A stretch of DNA of 64,000 nt from Pseudomonas nitroreducens (GTDB lineage Bacteria; Pseudomonadota; Gammaproteobacteria; Pseudomonadales; Pseudomonadaceae). How positions within the stretch are numbered: position 1 is the stretch's first letter; every line of letters starts with the position of its first letter. The notes beneath the pieces were generated by a model, which searched no databases, was not told the origin of the DNA, and was given only the letters and a program-made list of their open reading frames with translations. Below are positions 16,290 through 25,229 of the stretch, in pieces. Where the stretch lies: positions 1 to 64,000 of the forward strand of contig NZ_JACHLI010000036.1 of the NCBI RefSeq assembly GCF_014204515.1. Direction: 5' to 3'. The position numbers and the translations under genes were made by a program.

Positions 16290-19200
16290 TCTGCGCTCCT
16301 TAGCAGGCTTACCAGGGTGGGGTTGATCATCAGGTGCTCGTCGACCCTGAAGATGCGACTCTTCTTCGCCGGCACGTACTCGGTGAGCTTTTTGAAGGCG
16401 TTGAGGAAGTGGATGGACTCTCCGGAGTCAAACTCACGCTCCGAGTTGAGTGCGTTGCTACCGTGCTGGGTGTTCACGTAGAGGAAGCGCGGGGTCAGGT
16501 TGAGCGCTCCGCACAGCTCATAGAGGTTCTGGCGCTTTTGCTTGGCGCGGTCGAGCGTCTTGAGCGACTGCTCCTCGTTGTTCAGCGACAGCGACCAGCG
16601 TTTCACGTCGATGCAGATCAGGACGTCATCCTGCAGGATGTAACAGTCATAGAGCTCACACACAGCTGGGCCGAGTAGGCTGATCATCTCGTCCAGGGTC
16701 AGGGCCATGATCCCCAGCTCCTTGAGAAGCTGCCCGAAGATGTACTCCCCGACGTTCCCCTTGAGCAACGGGATCATGGCCGGGTTAGGCAGGTGCGAGT
16801 CGATCCCGCCGGCACCCAGGTTAGATGCCAGGGTGATGATGCGAGGGCCGAAATCCCGGTCGACACCGTCACGGCGGATGTATTCGGGCACGATCATCTT
16901 GTCCGGCTGGTACAGGTTGTACCCATGGAGCAGATCACTGAGTTCGTAGTGATTGTCCCTGGTGGTGCAGACGGACACCCGGTCGGTGATTTCCTTCGGC
17001 ATGTAGAAGGTCTTGATCACCCGCTGGTAGTAACCGGATTCCTTGACGATAGGGGAGTTCATGAGCTTTCGGACGTACATTGCCGGGTCTGTGATGCTCT
17101 CCGACGAGCGCAGGAGCTCGTTGAAGGCCATGGCCTCGCGATTGCCCTCCCGCGCGCTGACGAGGATTTTGCGGCGGAAAGCGCCCGTGAAGAAATCATC
17201 TATGTCGATAGCATCGGAGAGCACCATCGCGGTGAAGCTGGAACGTTCCTCCTCAGTGGAGAAGCAGCGAGCTTCAGCCTTCTCCAGGCAGAACTGCATC
17301 AGCCGGTGATTGAGAAGGGACAGGCTGTTGATGAGGATATCGTTCCCCTCCCGGCGCAGCCGGCTGTACTTCACCACCAGGTCGTCAATGACGTCGTCAG
17401 GCAGGAAAATCTCCGTGAGAAGGTGACTGTCCCGGCGTTCAACCCGGCCGACAGCCTGGATGATGATCTTCAGCACCGACAGATCATGCTCATCCATCAG
17501 GATGCGGTTGTTCCTGGGCTTCATTGGGTTGGCGTCGAACTCCGAGAGCCGTACCCCGGTGCCGACAGCAAGATGCTTCAGCAGGAGGATGTGGTTCTTC
17601 ACGGTGTTCAACCCGGAGTCCCCCTCCTTGATGGCGCTGTAGAAAGGGGTGTTCACCAGTACCAGGCGGTCGAAGTCTTCGGTGAACTTGTCCTCGCGAT
17701 GTTCGACGAACAGGTTCAGGCCGGTGCCGGCGCTCCCGTAAGCTGAAACGAGGCAGATTCGGGTGTCGTCGTCCACTTTCAGGTATTGGTCGACATCGAC
17801 ATCTCTGGCCAGCTCCGATGAGAAGAGGATGACCCTGATCTTGCATTTGTCGGCAAAAGGCTTCAGCTCGAAGATCTTGTCCTCGTGGAGCTGCCGGTAG
17901 CCCTTGAGCCGGCCGTTGACGTTCTGCTCGAACAGTTCCTTGAACCGCTGCGTGAAGTTGTTGTTGAGTGAGAGGATCAGCGAGTTCTTCCCATCCCATG
18001 CGGCCATCAGCATGGCCTCGACCTGGCGCCGAAGCGCTGCAAGTCGGTACTTGTTCCTCTCCGGGAAGCCAGGCGGGATCAGCCGGTCAGTCCAGATCTT
18101 GAGCTCTGCCTTGAATGCTTTGTCCTGGCGAAGGTCGCTGATCTCGTTGCCGGCGGTGTTGTGGTAGGGACGTATGTCGATGGTGCGAGCCTGGGCCCGT
18201 GCAGCACGCAAGTCGCTCATCGCCTGCTGGTCGACCTCCGAGCGCTCTACAACCTGCACCTGCAGGCTGTTGCCCTGTGCCTCGCCGAAGTTCTTCAGCA
18301 TCGGCCGGGAGAAGTTGCCAGAGAAGGACTTCTTGAAGCCGGTGGTGGCGCTCAGGCACATCGCTGAGTTCTGGGTGCCATGCATGGCCCGGAGCAGGGT
18401 GACTTCGGGAAGCTCGAGGATCAGATCCAGATGGAAATCGACAAACACTCGGTTAGCGGCGACGTCGTCGCCGAAGGGGATTTCCCGAACTTTCTCCAGG
18501 GAAAAGACGATTTTGGGGACAAAGAATGCGAAGAACTCATCGATGAGCACCTCAGCGTCCTTGGCACGTTCAAACAGTGAGGCAACGTAGGGCCGGTGCA
18601 GTCTGGACGTGGAGATGAACCTGGAAAGCGGGCTGTTTTGACTGCCCGCCTGGCCGAGGTTAAGCAAGTTTTGCAGAGCTGAGTTCGGCTTTGCGATCTT
18701 CGAGCAGGCGTAGAAAGCGCAGAGCAAGGCCTGAAGGAAGTCGTGTAGGGAAGGGTCAGAGCACTCGCGGCCGTCATCGAAGGAGAGGCGCAACTCACTG
18801 CCACCAAACATCGAGCGCATGCGGATGCGCTTCAGGGCGTCTTCGTTGTAGAAGCGCCTGGGGGTGAGGCTGAAGATGTTTTTGGACAACGCGAGGATTT
18901 GTTCCACATCGCGGTTGTCGATGGTGATGTGGCCGACGTTGCCAGCACACATCTTGAGGATGCTTTCCAGGCTTACGCTGGCGTCGCAGTCCTCGTTGTA
19001 GTGTCGACGAAGGTCGTTGATGAGCTGGGCCGTCTCCTCGTGCGCCAGAGGAAGTTCACGCCCTGGGTTGTTATATGGGCTGATGGCTTCCATGAGGCGG
19101 TAGAGGCCGGCCAGGACGTGGGAAGGTTTGACCTGATCACTGATGAGCTTTTTGTGTGCGTGGCGGTGCATCCAGTCGTAGCTATCGTGCTCCTCATCCA

Positions 19201-20293
19201 CCACGAGCGTGAAGGTGATCCCATGCTCCAGGAAGTAGTTCTTGTCATCCCGTAGGAAGAAAGATTCCTTCAGGTAGGTGATCTTCTCGTCGAAGGTGAG
19301 GTTGCAGACTGAACCAATGGACGGGATTTCAGCCTTCTCGGCAGCCGTGGTGTCGCGCTTGGCGCCAACGATGCTGTCGAACCTGGTCAATTTCAGGTTG
19401 GGTTTCTGATTCTGGTCGACGTAGACAGCATGCGTTTGAGCCATGAACTTGGCCGTGGTGGCCAGGATGATGGTTGGGCCTACCTTTGCCCGCTCAAAGG
19501 GCAGGATGTGATCCAGGATCTCGATGTAGGGGGCGCCCTTCGGGTCGGTCTCTGCGAAGCGGGCAGCCGTGGTGATGTAGGCACCGTGCTTTGGCTCGGT
19601 GATTACTGCCTTGGCCAGAGCCACAAGGGCCATGTTCAGGCGCCTACGGGCTTGCTTGAGTTTCTGCTCGAGCTCCTGCTTGCGGGCCAGGTCGAGGTCA
19701 CCGCGCCGCTTCTGATCCTCGACGTCCGCCAGGGTCAGGGTCAGGTTGCTGATCGAGCTACTGAGTTCGTTCGTAGCGTCCTGGTAGTGGATCGTAGTGA
19801 GCTTTTGAATCCATCCGCGATAGAGCTTCTCGTTCTTAATCCCGGTGACCCAGCCAGTGAATTCCAGGTCAGCGATATCTGCGATGCTCAGGAAGCTCAG
19901 GAAGTGGATGCCACGGGCCTCGGCTTTGGCCTTGGTTGCCGGCGAAATGTCGATCTGCGACTTCATCGGTGTCATGAAGAACAGGTTGCGATGGCCGCCC
20001 TGGTCGTTGCGCTCCGAAGCGTGCTCGATGAACTGGTCGAACACGTTGTAGGACTTGCCGAAGCCGGTACCGTCGTTGGCGAAGCTCACCGATGGATTGG
20101 GCTTGGCGTTGCCGTTGAAAAACGGCGCCAGCCTGGCCCGGTGGGAGTTGATCTCCCGGCTCAGCTCATCGCTGAGCTTCCCCTTGCGGGCAGGGGAAGT
20201 CCCGGCGAACAGGTCGCCATGGCTTGACGGTGGGTTCTCGGGCGGGCGGTTTCCGCCCGTGGTATCCGTTGGCTTCTTCGGCATGATGGCCAT
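16286..20293 (-). CDS. ddmD: DdmD-like SF2 helicase with PD-(D/E)XK nuclease
   Basis: This 1335-residue protein joins an SF2 helicase to a C-terminal nuclease. Helicase motifs: Walker A GTGFGKS at 75-81, DEEH at 366-369, SAT in CLSATTGF at 646-653, motif V GSAGTGLNL at 853-861 and motif VI QAVGRVERR at 946-954. The nuclease has Glu1183, Asp1216 and IDVK with Asp1229 and Lys1231, a PD-(D/E)XK pattern. Vibrio DdmD has the same order, and it degrades plasmid DNA when recruited by DdmE. A helical insert lies between motifs I and II, at about 170-225. No strong ribosome site is seen, so ATG 20293 or 20284 may be used. Confidence 0.75.
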   Translation of the reverse strand: MAIMPKKPTDTTGGNRPPENPPSSHGDLFAGTSPARKGKLSDELSREINSHRARLAPFFNGNAKPNPSVSFANDGTGFGKSYNVFDQFIEHASERNDQGGHRNLFFMTPMKSQIDISPATKAKAEARGIHFLSFLSIADIADLEFTGWVTGIKNEKLYRGWIQKLTTIHYQDATNELSSSISNLTLTLADVEDQKRRGDLDLARKQELEQKLKQARRRLNMALVALAKAVITEPKHGAYITTAARFAETDPKGAPYIEILDHILPFERAKVGPTIILATTAKFMAQTHAVYVDQNQKPNLKLTRFDSIVGAKRDTTAAEKAEIPSIGSVCNLTFDEKITYLKESFFLRDDKNYFLEHGITFTLVVDEEHDSYDWMHRHAHKKLISDQVKPSHVLAGLYRLMEAISPYNNPGRELPLAHEETAQLINDLRRHYNEDCDASVSLESILKMCAGNVGHITIDNRDVEQILALSKNIFSLTPRRFYNEDALKRIRMRSMFGGSELRLSFDDGRECSDPSLHDFLQALLCAFYACSKIAKPNSALQNLLNLGQAGSQNSPLSRFISTSRLHRPYVASLFERAKDAEVLIDEFFAFFVPKIVFSLEKVREIPFGDDVAANRVFVDFHLDLILELPEVTLLRAMHGTQNSAMCLSATTGFKKSFSGNFSRPMLKNFGEAQGNSLQVQVVERSEVDQQAMSDLRAARAQARTIDIRPYHNTAGNEISDLRQDKAFKAELKIWTDRLIPPGFPERNKYRLAALRRQVEAMLMAAWDGKNSLILSLNNNFTQRFKELFEQNVNGRLKGYRQLHEDKIFELKPFADKCKIRVILFSSELARDVDVDQYLKVDDDTRICLVSAYGSAGTGLNLFVEHREDKFTEDFDRLVLVNTPFYSAIKEGDSGLNTVKNHILLLKHLAVGTGVRLSEFDANPMKPRNNRILMDEHDLSVLKIIIQAVGRVERRDSHLLTEIFLPDDVIDDLVVKYSRLRREGNDILINSLSLLNHRLMQFCLEKAEARCFSTEEERSSFTAMVLSDAIDIDDFFTGAFRRKILVSAREGNREAMAFNELLRSSESITDPAMYVRKLMNSPIVKESGYYQRVIKTFYMPKEITDRVSVCTTRDNHYELSDLLHGYNLYQPDKMIVPEYIRRDGVDRDFGPRIITLASNLGAGGIDSHLPNPAMIPLLKGNVGEYIFGQLLKELGIMALTLDEMISLLGPAVCELYDCYILQDDVLICIDVKRWSLSLNNEEQSLKTLDRAKQKRQNLYELCGALNLTPRFLYVNTQHGSNALNSEREFDSGESIHFLNAFKKLTEYVPAKKSRIFRVDEHLMINPTLVSLLRSAE

Positions 20294-20741
20294 CCAGTGC
20301 TGGTCGAGGCGGCCGAGATTAACCCCAGGAAAAATTCGATGGCAAGCGGATTTTTTTGGCCTCTCGCGGGTACGCGTAATAGCGCTAAGTGCCTGTAAAT
20401 GGGGCTTCTAGCCGTATTACGAGCCTGTATTGATATGAAATACAGTCGAATACGATATGAAATACACAGGGGGCAAAAGGCCATTTTTGTGATGCCTCAT
20501 TGCCATGCTGTTGTCGACTCAGGCATTTGAATGGAGTGATTCACGACTACGAGATGTGAGGCATGAGACATCTGTAGGAGGTGAGACAGGGCGTTCAGAG
20601 ACTGTCATAAAGACCTTAGCGCTTCCTTTCTTTACTTAATGCAAAGCAGTGCCATGCGAACCCAACATGTGGGTCGTTAAGAAAGGATGAGAAGGGCTAT
20701 GATCTGCCCTCCGTATAGAGTGAAGAAAGGGAGACAACTCG
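20294..20741. other. regulatory gap before the DdmDE-like operon and a small gene
   Basis: This gap separates the leftward DdmDE-like operon from the rightward 51-residue gene. It contains AT-rich promoter-like sequence and the repeat structure listed at 20425-20466. No convincing coding region lies in it. Confidence 0.4.
20425..20466. promoter_or_regulatory. inverted and direct repeats, candidate operator
   Basis: CTGTATT (20425-20431) and AATACAG (20439-20445) form a perfect 7-base inverted repeat. The 13-base word GATATGAAATACA occurs at 20432-20444 and again at 20454-20466, exactly 22 bases apart, about two helical turns. Placed about 130 bases upstream of the DdmD-like start, this looks like a repressor-binding region. 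The arm spacing does not fit LexA. Confidence 0.5.
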
Positions 20742-20897
20742 ATGCCAAAAGAGACACAAGGTGAGACTCATAAGGAGAGCCACAGCGAGGCAACAGGAGC
20801 TGTGCCCGCCATGACAGAGGAGCAGTCGAGGGAGATATCTCGGCTACACCGAATGGCCTATAGGGACGCTCATGGAAAGCAAAAGCCGGCCAAATAG
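20742..20897 (+). CDS. 51-residue hydrophilic protein, unknown
   Basis: This very short acidic-then-basic protein is rich in Glu, Thr, His and Lys. AAGGGAGA lies about 8 bases before the ATG. Its TAG stop falls inside the loop of the terminator hairpin at 20882-20908, so transcription and translation end together. It is divergent from the DdmDE-like operon, which makes it a candidate small regulator, though nothing in its sequence shows DNA binding. Confidence 0.6.
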   Translation: MPKETQGETHKESHSEATGAVPAMTEEQSREISRLHRMAYRDAHGKQKPAK

Positions 20898-20908
20898 AGG
20901 CCGGCTTT
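20882..20908. terminator. terminator overlapping a stop codon
   Basis: A 10-base perfect stem AAAGCCGGCC/GGCCGGCTTT has a 7-base loop that contains the TAG stop of the upstream 51-codon gene. A/T-rich arms at both ends allow use in both directions, serving also the leftward gene that ends at 20924. Confidence 0.75.
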
Positions 20909-20923
20909 ATGGAAGGGAACTGG

Positions 20924-21568
20924 TTACCGGGAGGGCGTTTGGCCGTACCTGTTACTCGCGAGCAAGCCTTCCTGGTAACGCGCTCGGCGCTGTCTTTCAC
21001 ACTCGCCGGCAAGGTCTGGATAGGCATCTGAAATGGCGCCGTAGATGCGTGTTCGCAGCAGATTGATCGCGTCCATCTTGCCCACGCGTCCTGCTGTTTC
21101 TTCGATAGCTTGATCGTAATGTGTCAGCACATGGCGGATGTAGTTGACGGTGATCCGTTGTAGGAACTCGTCAAAGCCAGGTGAGCGTGTGTCGACTGGG
21201 TCGTTACGTCTCTCGTAATGTCTGATCGCTGCCTTATGGACACGTGCCATCGACTCCTGCTGCACAGAGATGTGCATGGCCTCGATCTGCGACATAAGGG
21301 AGTCGATCTGGGTGATGACTCCCTTGGTGGCCATCTCCTTACGCCTGGCCAATTCGGCCTGGTAGGAGGTAAAGATAGTGCTCTTCTCTGCCTCCTCGAC
21401 GCGCTCAGGGTTGTAGAGATTGATGTACCCAGAATAGAGGGAGTTCTTCACCTTCAAGTCGGGGTTGGGGATCAGCTCATTGAGCAGCTTTTTGCTCCAG
21501 CCAGGGCGCTGAAGCACAGCCTTCTGTGTGAGCATCTGTACCTTGGCTTGGCCGTCTTGCGCAGACAT
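20924..21568 (-). CDS. hypothetical helical protein
   Basis: This 214-residue, largely helical, charged protein has a likely coiled-coil region at about residues 60-105. AAGGA precedes the ATG at 21568; an upstream ATG at 21616 lies inside the preceding gene. It follows the 246-residue gene by 13 bases and is probably co-transcribed with it. No family was recognised. Confidence 0.65.
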   Translation of the reverse strand: MSAQDGQAKVQMLTQKAVLQRPGWSKKLLNELIPNPDLKVKNSLYSGYINLYNPERVEEAEKSTIFTSYQAELARRKEMATKGVITQIDSLMSQIEAMHISVQQESMARVHKAAIRHYERRNDPVDTRSPGFDEFLQRITVNYIRHVLTHYDQAIEETAGRVGKMDAINLLRTRIYGAISDAYPDLAGECERQRRARYQEGLLASNRYGQTPSR

Positions 21569-21581
21569 AGAGGTTCCTTTC

Positions 21582-22322
21582 TCAGCGGCTGTAGTCGACT
21601 TCGGGAGCGAGGTCATTGAAGTAATCGTTGATTTTTACCTCCATCGCCTCCAGCTCTGGCTCATAGAGAGTCAACATCTCCTGGGCAGCCTTGACCGAGA
21701 GGGATTTCGCCTCCTGCATGTGTAGGAGGGAATGGATCACACACTCCCGAAGGGAGCGCATATCTTCTTTGGCCACCACGACAGTACCGTCGGCGAGGCT
21801 AGCCTCCCAGCACTCGAACGGATTGCCGTTCTCGTCACAGGCCTCTTCGCCATCTACCTCGAAGGTGCCTGTGTTGGTCAGGAGGATGGCGCCGGTCATG
21901 TCGGCCGCCGGGCCCCAGAAGATCACCTGGTTGAACTGATCATGGGTGTGCCGCGTGTGCAGTCCGGACACTGGGAAGAGCACCGCTGTCTCAGCGTACA
22001 TGCCCATCAGGTTGCGCTCCGATAGCTCGGTCGCCACCTCGTAGTCGAAGCAGTCATTCTCGACATTCCAGTGCACTGCGTTGAACGCAAAGCCATAGCC
22101 GGGGCCGGGGTGATCGCGAGTGACTCCGCCTTCCAGAGTGTTGTCCAGGCGGGCTGCAATGGATTCACCCTTTGTGAAGCCTTCGAGCATGATTGCTGCT
22201 GCGTGGTCAGAGAAGTGGAGCACGGGAAAGTCGGCTAGATGGCCGATCAGTTCCTGGCCCAGCTGTCCGTCACGGATCAGCTGACTCACTTCGGCCATGC
22301 GTTCTCTTGGTGTCATGCTCAT
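21582..22322 (-). CDS. hypothetical protein
   Basis: This 246-residue acidic soluble protein has several His and Asp residues in its middle region (LHTRHTHDQF at about 125-134) that might bind metal. No family can be named. It lies 84 bases downstream of argS on the same strand and 13 bases upstream of a helical protein gene, so all three could share a transcript unless the hairpin at 22376 stops it. Confidence 0.65.
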   Translation of the reverse strand: MSMTPRERMAEVSQLIRDGQLGQELIGHLADFPVLHFSDHAAAIMLEGFTKGESIAARLDNTLEGGVTRDHPGPGYGFAFNAVHWNVENDCFDYEVATELSERNLMGMYAETAVLFPVSGLHTRHTHDQFNQVIFWGPAADMTGAILLTNTGTFEVDGEEACDENGNPFECWEASLADGTVVVAKEDMRSLRECVIHSLLHMQEAKSLSVKAAQEMLTLYEPELEAMEVKINDYFNDLAPEVDYSR

Positions 22323-22375
22323 CTCCTCGGATATCCCTCAGACTACCGCTCCAGCCAGAGCCTATGGAAGGCAAT

Positions 22376-22401
22376 GGCGCCGCCTGTACGAGCGCGGCGC
22401 C
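22376..22401 (-). terminator. GC hairpin after argS
   Basis: An 8-base stem GGCGCCGC/GCGGCGCC starts 6 bases after the argS stop. No T-run follows on the argS strand, so it may be a weak terminator or an mRNA-end stabiliser. Confidence 0.45.
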
Positions 22402-22406
22402 GATCT

Positions 22407-24143
22407 TCACATCGCCTCTAGGGTCTCGATGCCGATGAGCTCAAGCCCCTTCTTGAGCGTCCGGCCGGTGAGGGCAGCCAGCTTGATCCGACTGGCCCGG
22501 ACAACCTCATCTGAGCAGGTGATGATCGGGCAGTTCTCATAGAACGAGGAGAACAGCACCGCCACATCGAACAGGTAAGCGCACAGAAGGTGCGGCATGC
22601 CTTTGGTTGCCACGGAGTTCAACGTCTCCAAGAACAGCGCCAGCTTGCGGCCGAGGGCGAGCTCCTCCGGGGTGGCCAGTGAAATACCGCCAGCTGTTTG
22701 TTCCCAACCATCTCCCAGCTTCCGGAAGATGCCGGCGACCCTGGTGTAGGCATAGAGCAGGTAAGGAGCGGTGTTTCCGTCCAGCGCCAGCATTTGGGTC
22801 AGGTTGAAGTTGTAGTCGCTCGTCCGATGCTTGGACAGGTCGGCGTACTTCACCGCACCGATGCCTACCACCTTAGCGATGTGAGCGAGGTCAGCCGGCG
22901 GCAGGTTAGGATTCTTCTCCCGCACCACTTCAGCAGCCCGAAGTTCGGCTTCGTCGAGCAAGTCGGCCAGCTTTACACTCTCGCCGTCCCGAGTCTTGAT
23001 CGGCCTGCCGTCGGCGCCGTTCATGGTGCCGAAGCCCATGTGCTCGAGGCTGATGAGCGGAGGCACGAATTCGGCTGCTCGTGCGCACTCGAACACCATC
23101 GAGAAGTGCAGATCCTGGCGCTGATCTACGAAGTAGAGCACCCGGTTCGCCTCCAGGGCCTGGGCCCGGTAGCGCAAAGCAGCCAGGTCAGTGCTCGCGT
23201 ACAGGTAGCCGCCACCGCTCTTCTGCACGATCAATGGGAGAGGCTCGCCAGTCTTGGAGGTGTAGCCCTCCAGGAAGACGCATTTGGCCCCATCACTCTC
23301 GCTCAGCAGCCCATTTGCGTCCAAGTCGCTTACGACAAACTGCAGATCATCGTTGTAGGCGCTCTCACCCATGACGTCGGCGCTGGACAGCTTCACGCCC
23401 AACCGGTCATAGAGGGCCTGGCAGTGCGCCAGCGAGATGTCGTTGAACCGCTTCCACATGTCCAGGCAGTGCGGGTCACCGGCCTGCAGCTGCACGACGA
23501 GATCCCGCGCCTTGGCGGCGAAGCTCTCGTCGCTGTCGAAGCGCTTTTTCGCGGCCTTGTAGAAGGCTTCCAGGTCGGCCAACTTGGCCGAGTCGGTGTT
23601 CTGCTCCTGCATGTAGGCCAGGAGCATTCCGAACTGGGTTCCCCAATCGCCAACATGGTTCTGCCGAATCACCGTGTCGCCCAGGAACTCGAGCACCCGA
23701 GCGACGCTGTCACCGATGATTGTCGAGCGTAGATGGCCGACGTGCATCTGCTTGGCAAGGTTCGGTGACGAGAGGTCGACCACAACCCGCTCGGCGTGAC
23801 TCTCTTTCCTCACGCCCAAAGCAGGGTCAGCCAGCGCTGCGGTGAGCGTATCGTTCAGCGCTTGCGGGTTCCAGGTGAAGTTTATGAACCCAGGCCCGGC
23901 CATCTCGACCTTGGATATCTGATCCGATGCCGGCAGTGCCTCGATGAAATGCTTTGCCAGCTCTTGCGGTTTCATCTTCGCCTGCTTGGCCATCATCATG
24001 GCGATGTTGCAAGAAAAGTCGCCGTTGGCTTTGTCCTTGGTGCTCTCGACCTGGATGTTGAAAAAGTAGGAAGGAGGCAACGTACCGTTGCTCCTGAGGG
24101 TATCGATTGCTGAACGTACCAGCCCTATGATGACGGCCTTCAT
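22407..24143 (-). CDS. argS: arginyl-tRNA synthetase
   Basis: This 578-residue protein is full length for ArgRS, a class I synthetase that charges tRNA-Arg. It has the N-terminal Add1-like domain, the HIGH-type signature HVGH after LAKQM at about residue 117-120, the DWGTQFG motif after it, and the TRDGESVKL segment that replaces KMSKS in ArgRS. The C-terminal anticodon-binding helices end normally. All landmarks of an active enzyme are present. A synthetase gene in an accessory region is unusual. It may serve as a bypass for a host enzyme under attack, or as antibiotic tolerance. Confidence 0.95.
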   Translation of the reverse strand: MKAVIIGLVRSAIDTLRSNGTLPPSYFFNIQVESTKDKANGDFSCNIAMMMAKQAKMKPQELAKHFIEALPASDQISKVEMAGPGFINFTWNPQALNDTLTAALADPALGVRKESHAERVVVDLSSPNLAKQMHVGHLRSTIIGDSVARVLEFLGDTVIRQNHVGDWGTQFGMLLAYMQEQNTDSAKLADLEAFYKAAKKRFDSDESFAAKARDLVVQLQAGDPHCLDMWKRFNDISLAHCQALYDRLGVKLSSADVMGESAYNDDLQFVVSDLDANGLLSESDGAKCVFLEGYTSKTGEPLPLIVQKSGGGYLYASTDLAALRYRAQALEANRVLYFVDQRQDLHFSMVFECARAAEFVPPLISLEHMGFGTMNGADGRPIKTRDGESVKLADLLDEAELRAAEVVREKNPNLPPADLAHIAKVVGIGAVKYADLSKHRTSDYNFNLTQMLALDGNTAPYLLYAYTRVAGIFRKLGDGWEQTAGGISLATPEELALGRKLALFLETLNSVATKGMPHLLCAYLFDVAVLFSSFYENCPIITCSDEVVRASRIKLAALTGRTLKKGLELIGIETLEAM

Positions 24144-24289
24144 GACGCAGATGTCCTTAACTGGAGGAGCTTGAGAGGGGCTCTTTTATACTGAATTTGC
24201 AAAGGAATGACTATCTCTCTGATGGTGCAAATGGTATCATACTGACATGAAGATTCGAGTCCTAAGTTGGGCCAGCCTGGAGTAGAGCG

Positions 24290-24490
24290 ATGCAGGGACT
24301 GAAGAAGGGCCAGTTGTTCTTGGCCGGCCTGGTAGACCTGGCGAAGGCGCAACCGCAACGCGCCGTTAAGGCGGATCTGTCGCAACAACACGCGGTGATC
24401 GCTTCGCTGGCCGGGAAAGCCGTGCTCATGACCTATGAGCATGACGATTCCGCCTCACTGCTTGACCGCCAACTCCCAACCATCCGCTAA
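24290..24490 (+). CDS. small hypothetical protein
   Basis: This 66-residue protein has GGAG about 8 bases before its ATG. It has a hydrophobic patch near residues 9-18 and no recognised motif. It lies 14 bases before another small gene with a strong ribosome site, and the two probably form one transcript divergent from argS. Confidence 0.55.
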   Translation: MQGLKKGQLFLAGLVDLAKAQPQRAVKADLSQQHAVIASLAGKAVLMTYEHDDSASLLDRQLPTIR

Positions 24491-24504
24491 AAGGAGATAG
24501 ATCG

Positions 24505-24729
24505 ATGCGCCATACCAAGTCGAGGGCCTGGGAAAATCTCCGCTTGAACCTCCAGGATGTGACCCTGACAGGTCGCGTCTTACGGGATCACACGGACTGT
24601 GAGGAGCTGCTCCATGACGCCCTTGACGAGCTTCAGGCGCTGGACTTGCCCGTGAAGGCAATTGCTGCCCTAGAAACTGCGATTTTCAGTGCCTACCGAA
24701 TCGGTAAAGAGCGCTACGAGAAAGACTAG
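24505..24729 (+). CDS. small hypothetical protein
   Basis: This 74-residue, mostly helical, charged protein is preceded by a strong AAGGAG. No family was recognised. It is the middle gene of a rightward run from 24290 to 26286. Confidence 0.65.
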   Translation: MRHTKSRAWENLRLNLQDVTLTGRVLRDHTDCEELLHDALDELQALDLPVKAIAALETAIFSAYRIGKERYEKD

Positions 24730-24784
24730 CCCGCCAGGGTTGCTTGGGTCATGATCGAGTTCCAATTCATCCTCAGGCGGCCTG

Positions 24785-25180
24785 ATGCTTCTCTTCCTGG
24801 ACTTTGATGGGGTCGTGCACAAGCGGCGCGACGGCCCGGAATTCTGCTATGTCCCCCGACTGGCAGCTGTTCTGCGTGATTTTCCGGCCGTAGAGGTCGT
24901 GATCAGTAGCTCCTGGAGGGACACGCTCACTCTGGACGAGATGCGCGCCAAATTCCCCGAGGATCTGCGACTCAGGATCATAGGCGCCACGCCGCGCCTG
25001 AACGGATCACGAAGCACCGAGATTAAGACCTGGGTAAAGTCGAACCGTCCGGGCGCAGCCTGGCTGGCTCTCGATGACGAGCTGCGCAGGTTCACGGATA
25101 AGCGCCGGCTTGTTCTCTGTGACGACGGATTCCTAGAGGCCGAAGAAGCCGAGCTGAGGCGTCGTCTCGCCCGGCGCTGA
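24785..25180 (+). CDS. HAD-fold phosphatase-like protein (HAD_SAK type)
   Basis: This 131-residue minimal HAD-fold protein opens with FLDFDGVV (nucleophile Asp6 and Asp8), has SSSW near residue 39-42 as motif II, and ALDDE near 98-102 as the acidic metal motif. The small size and SSSWR segment match the HAD domain found in 'Swiss army knife' RNA-repair proteins and in many phage genes. It could be a polynucleotide or nucleotide phosphatase. The substrate is an inference from the family. Confidence 0.8.
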   Translation: MLLFLDFDGVVHKRRDGPEFCYVPRLAAVLRDFPAVEVVISSSWRDTLTLDEMRAKFPEDLRLRIIGATPRLNGSRSTEIKTWVKSNRPGAAWLALDDELRRFTDKRRLVLCDDGFLEAEEAELRRRLARR

Positions 25181-25229
25181 TCTTCAGTCGATACGCTTCT
25201 TGCCCCCGCGCCAGCTAACCGAGACCTCC

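Noticed and set aside
15411..16481. Rightward open frame of 356 codons
   Set aside because: It lies antisense to the DdmE-like gene and runs into the helicase gene. High-GC coding DNA produces such mirror frames. It has no ribosome site or recognisable motif.
16793..17746. Rightward open frame of 317 codons
   Set aside because: Antisense to the helicase-nuclease gene; no start signals and no domain.
20425..20445. LexA box ahead of the DdmDE-like operon
   Set aside because: CTGT and ACAG arms are present but separated by 13 bases rather than 8, so it does not fit the LexA operator.
22698..23732. Rightward open frame of 344 codons
   Set aside because: Antisense to argS, whose motifs are unambiguous. 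No ribosome site.
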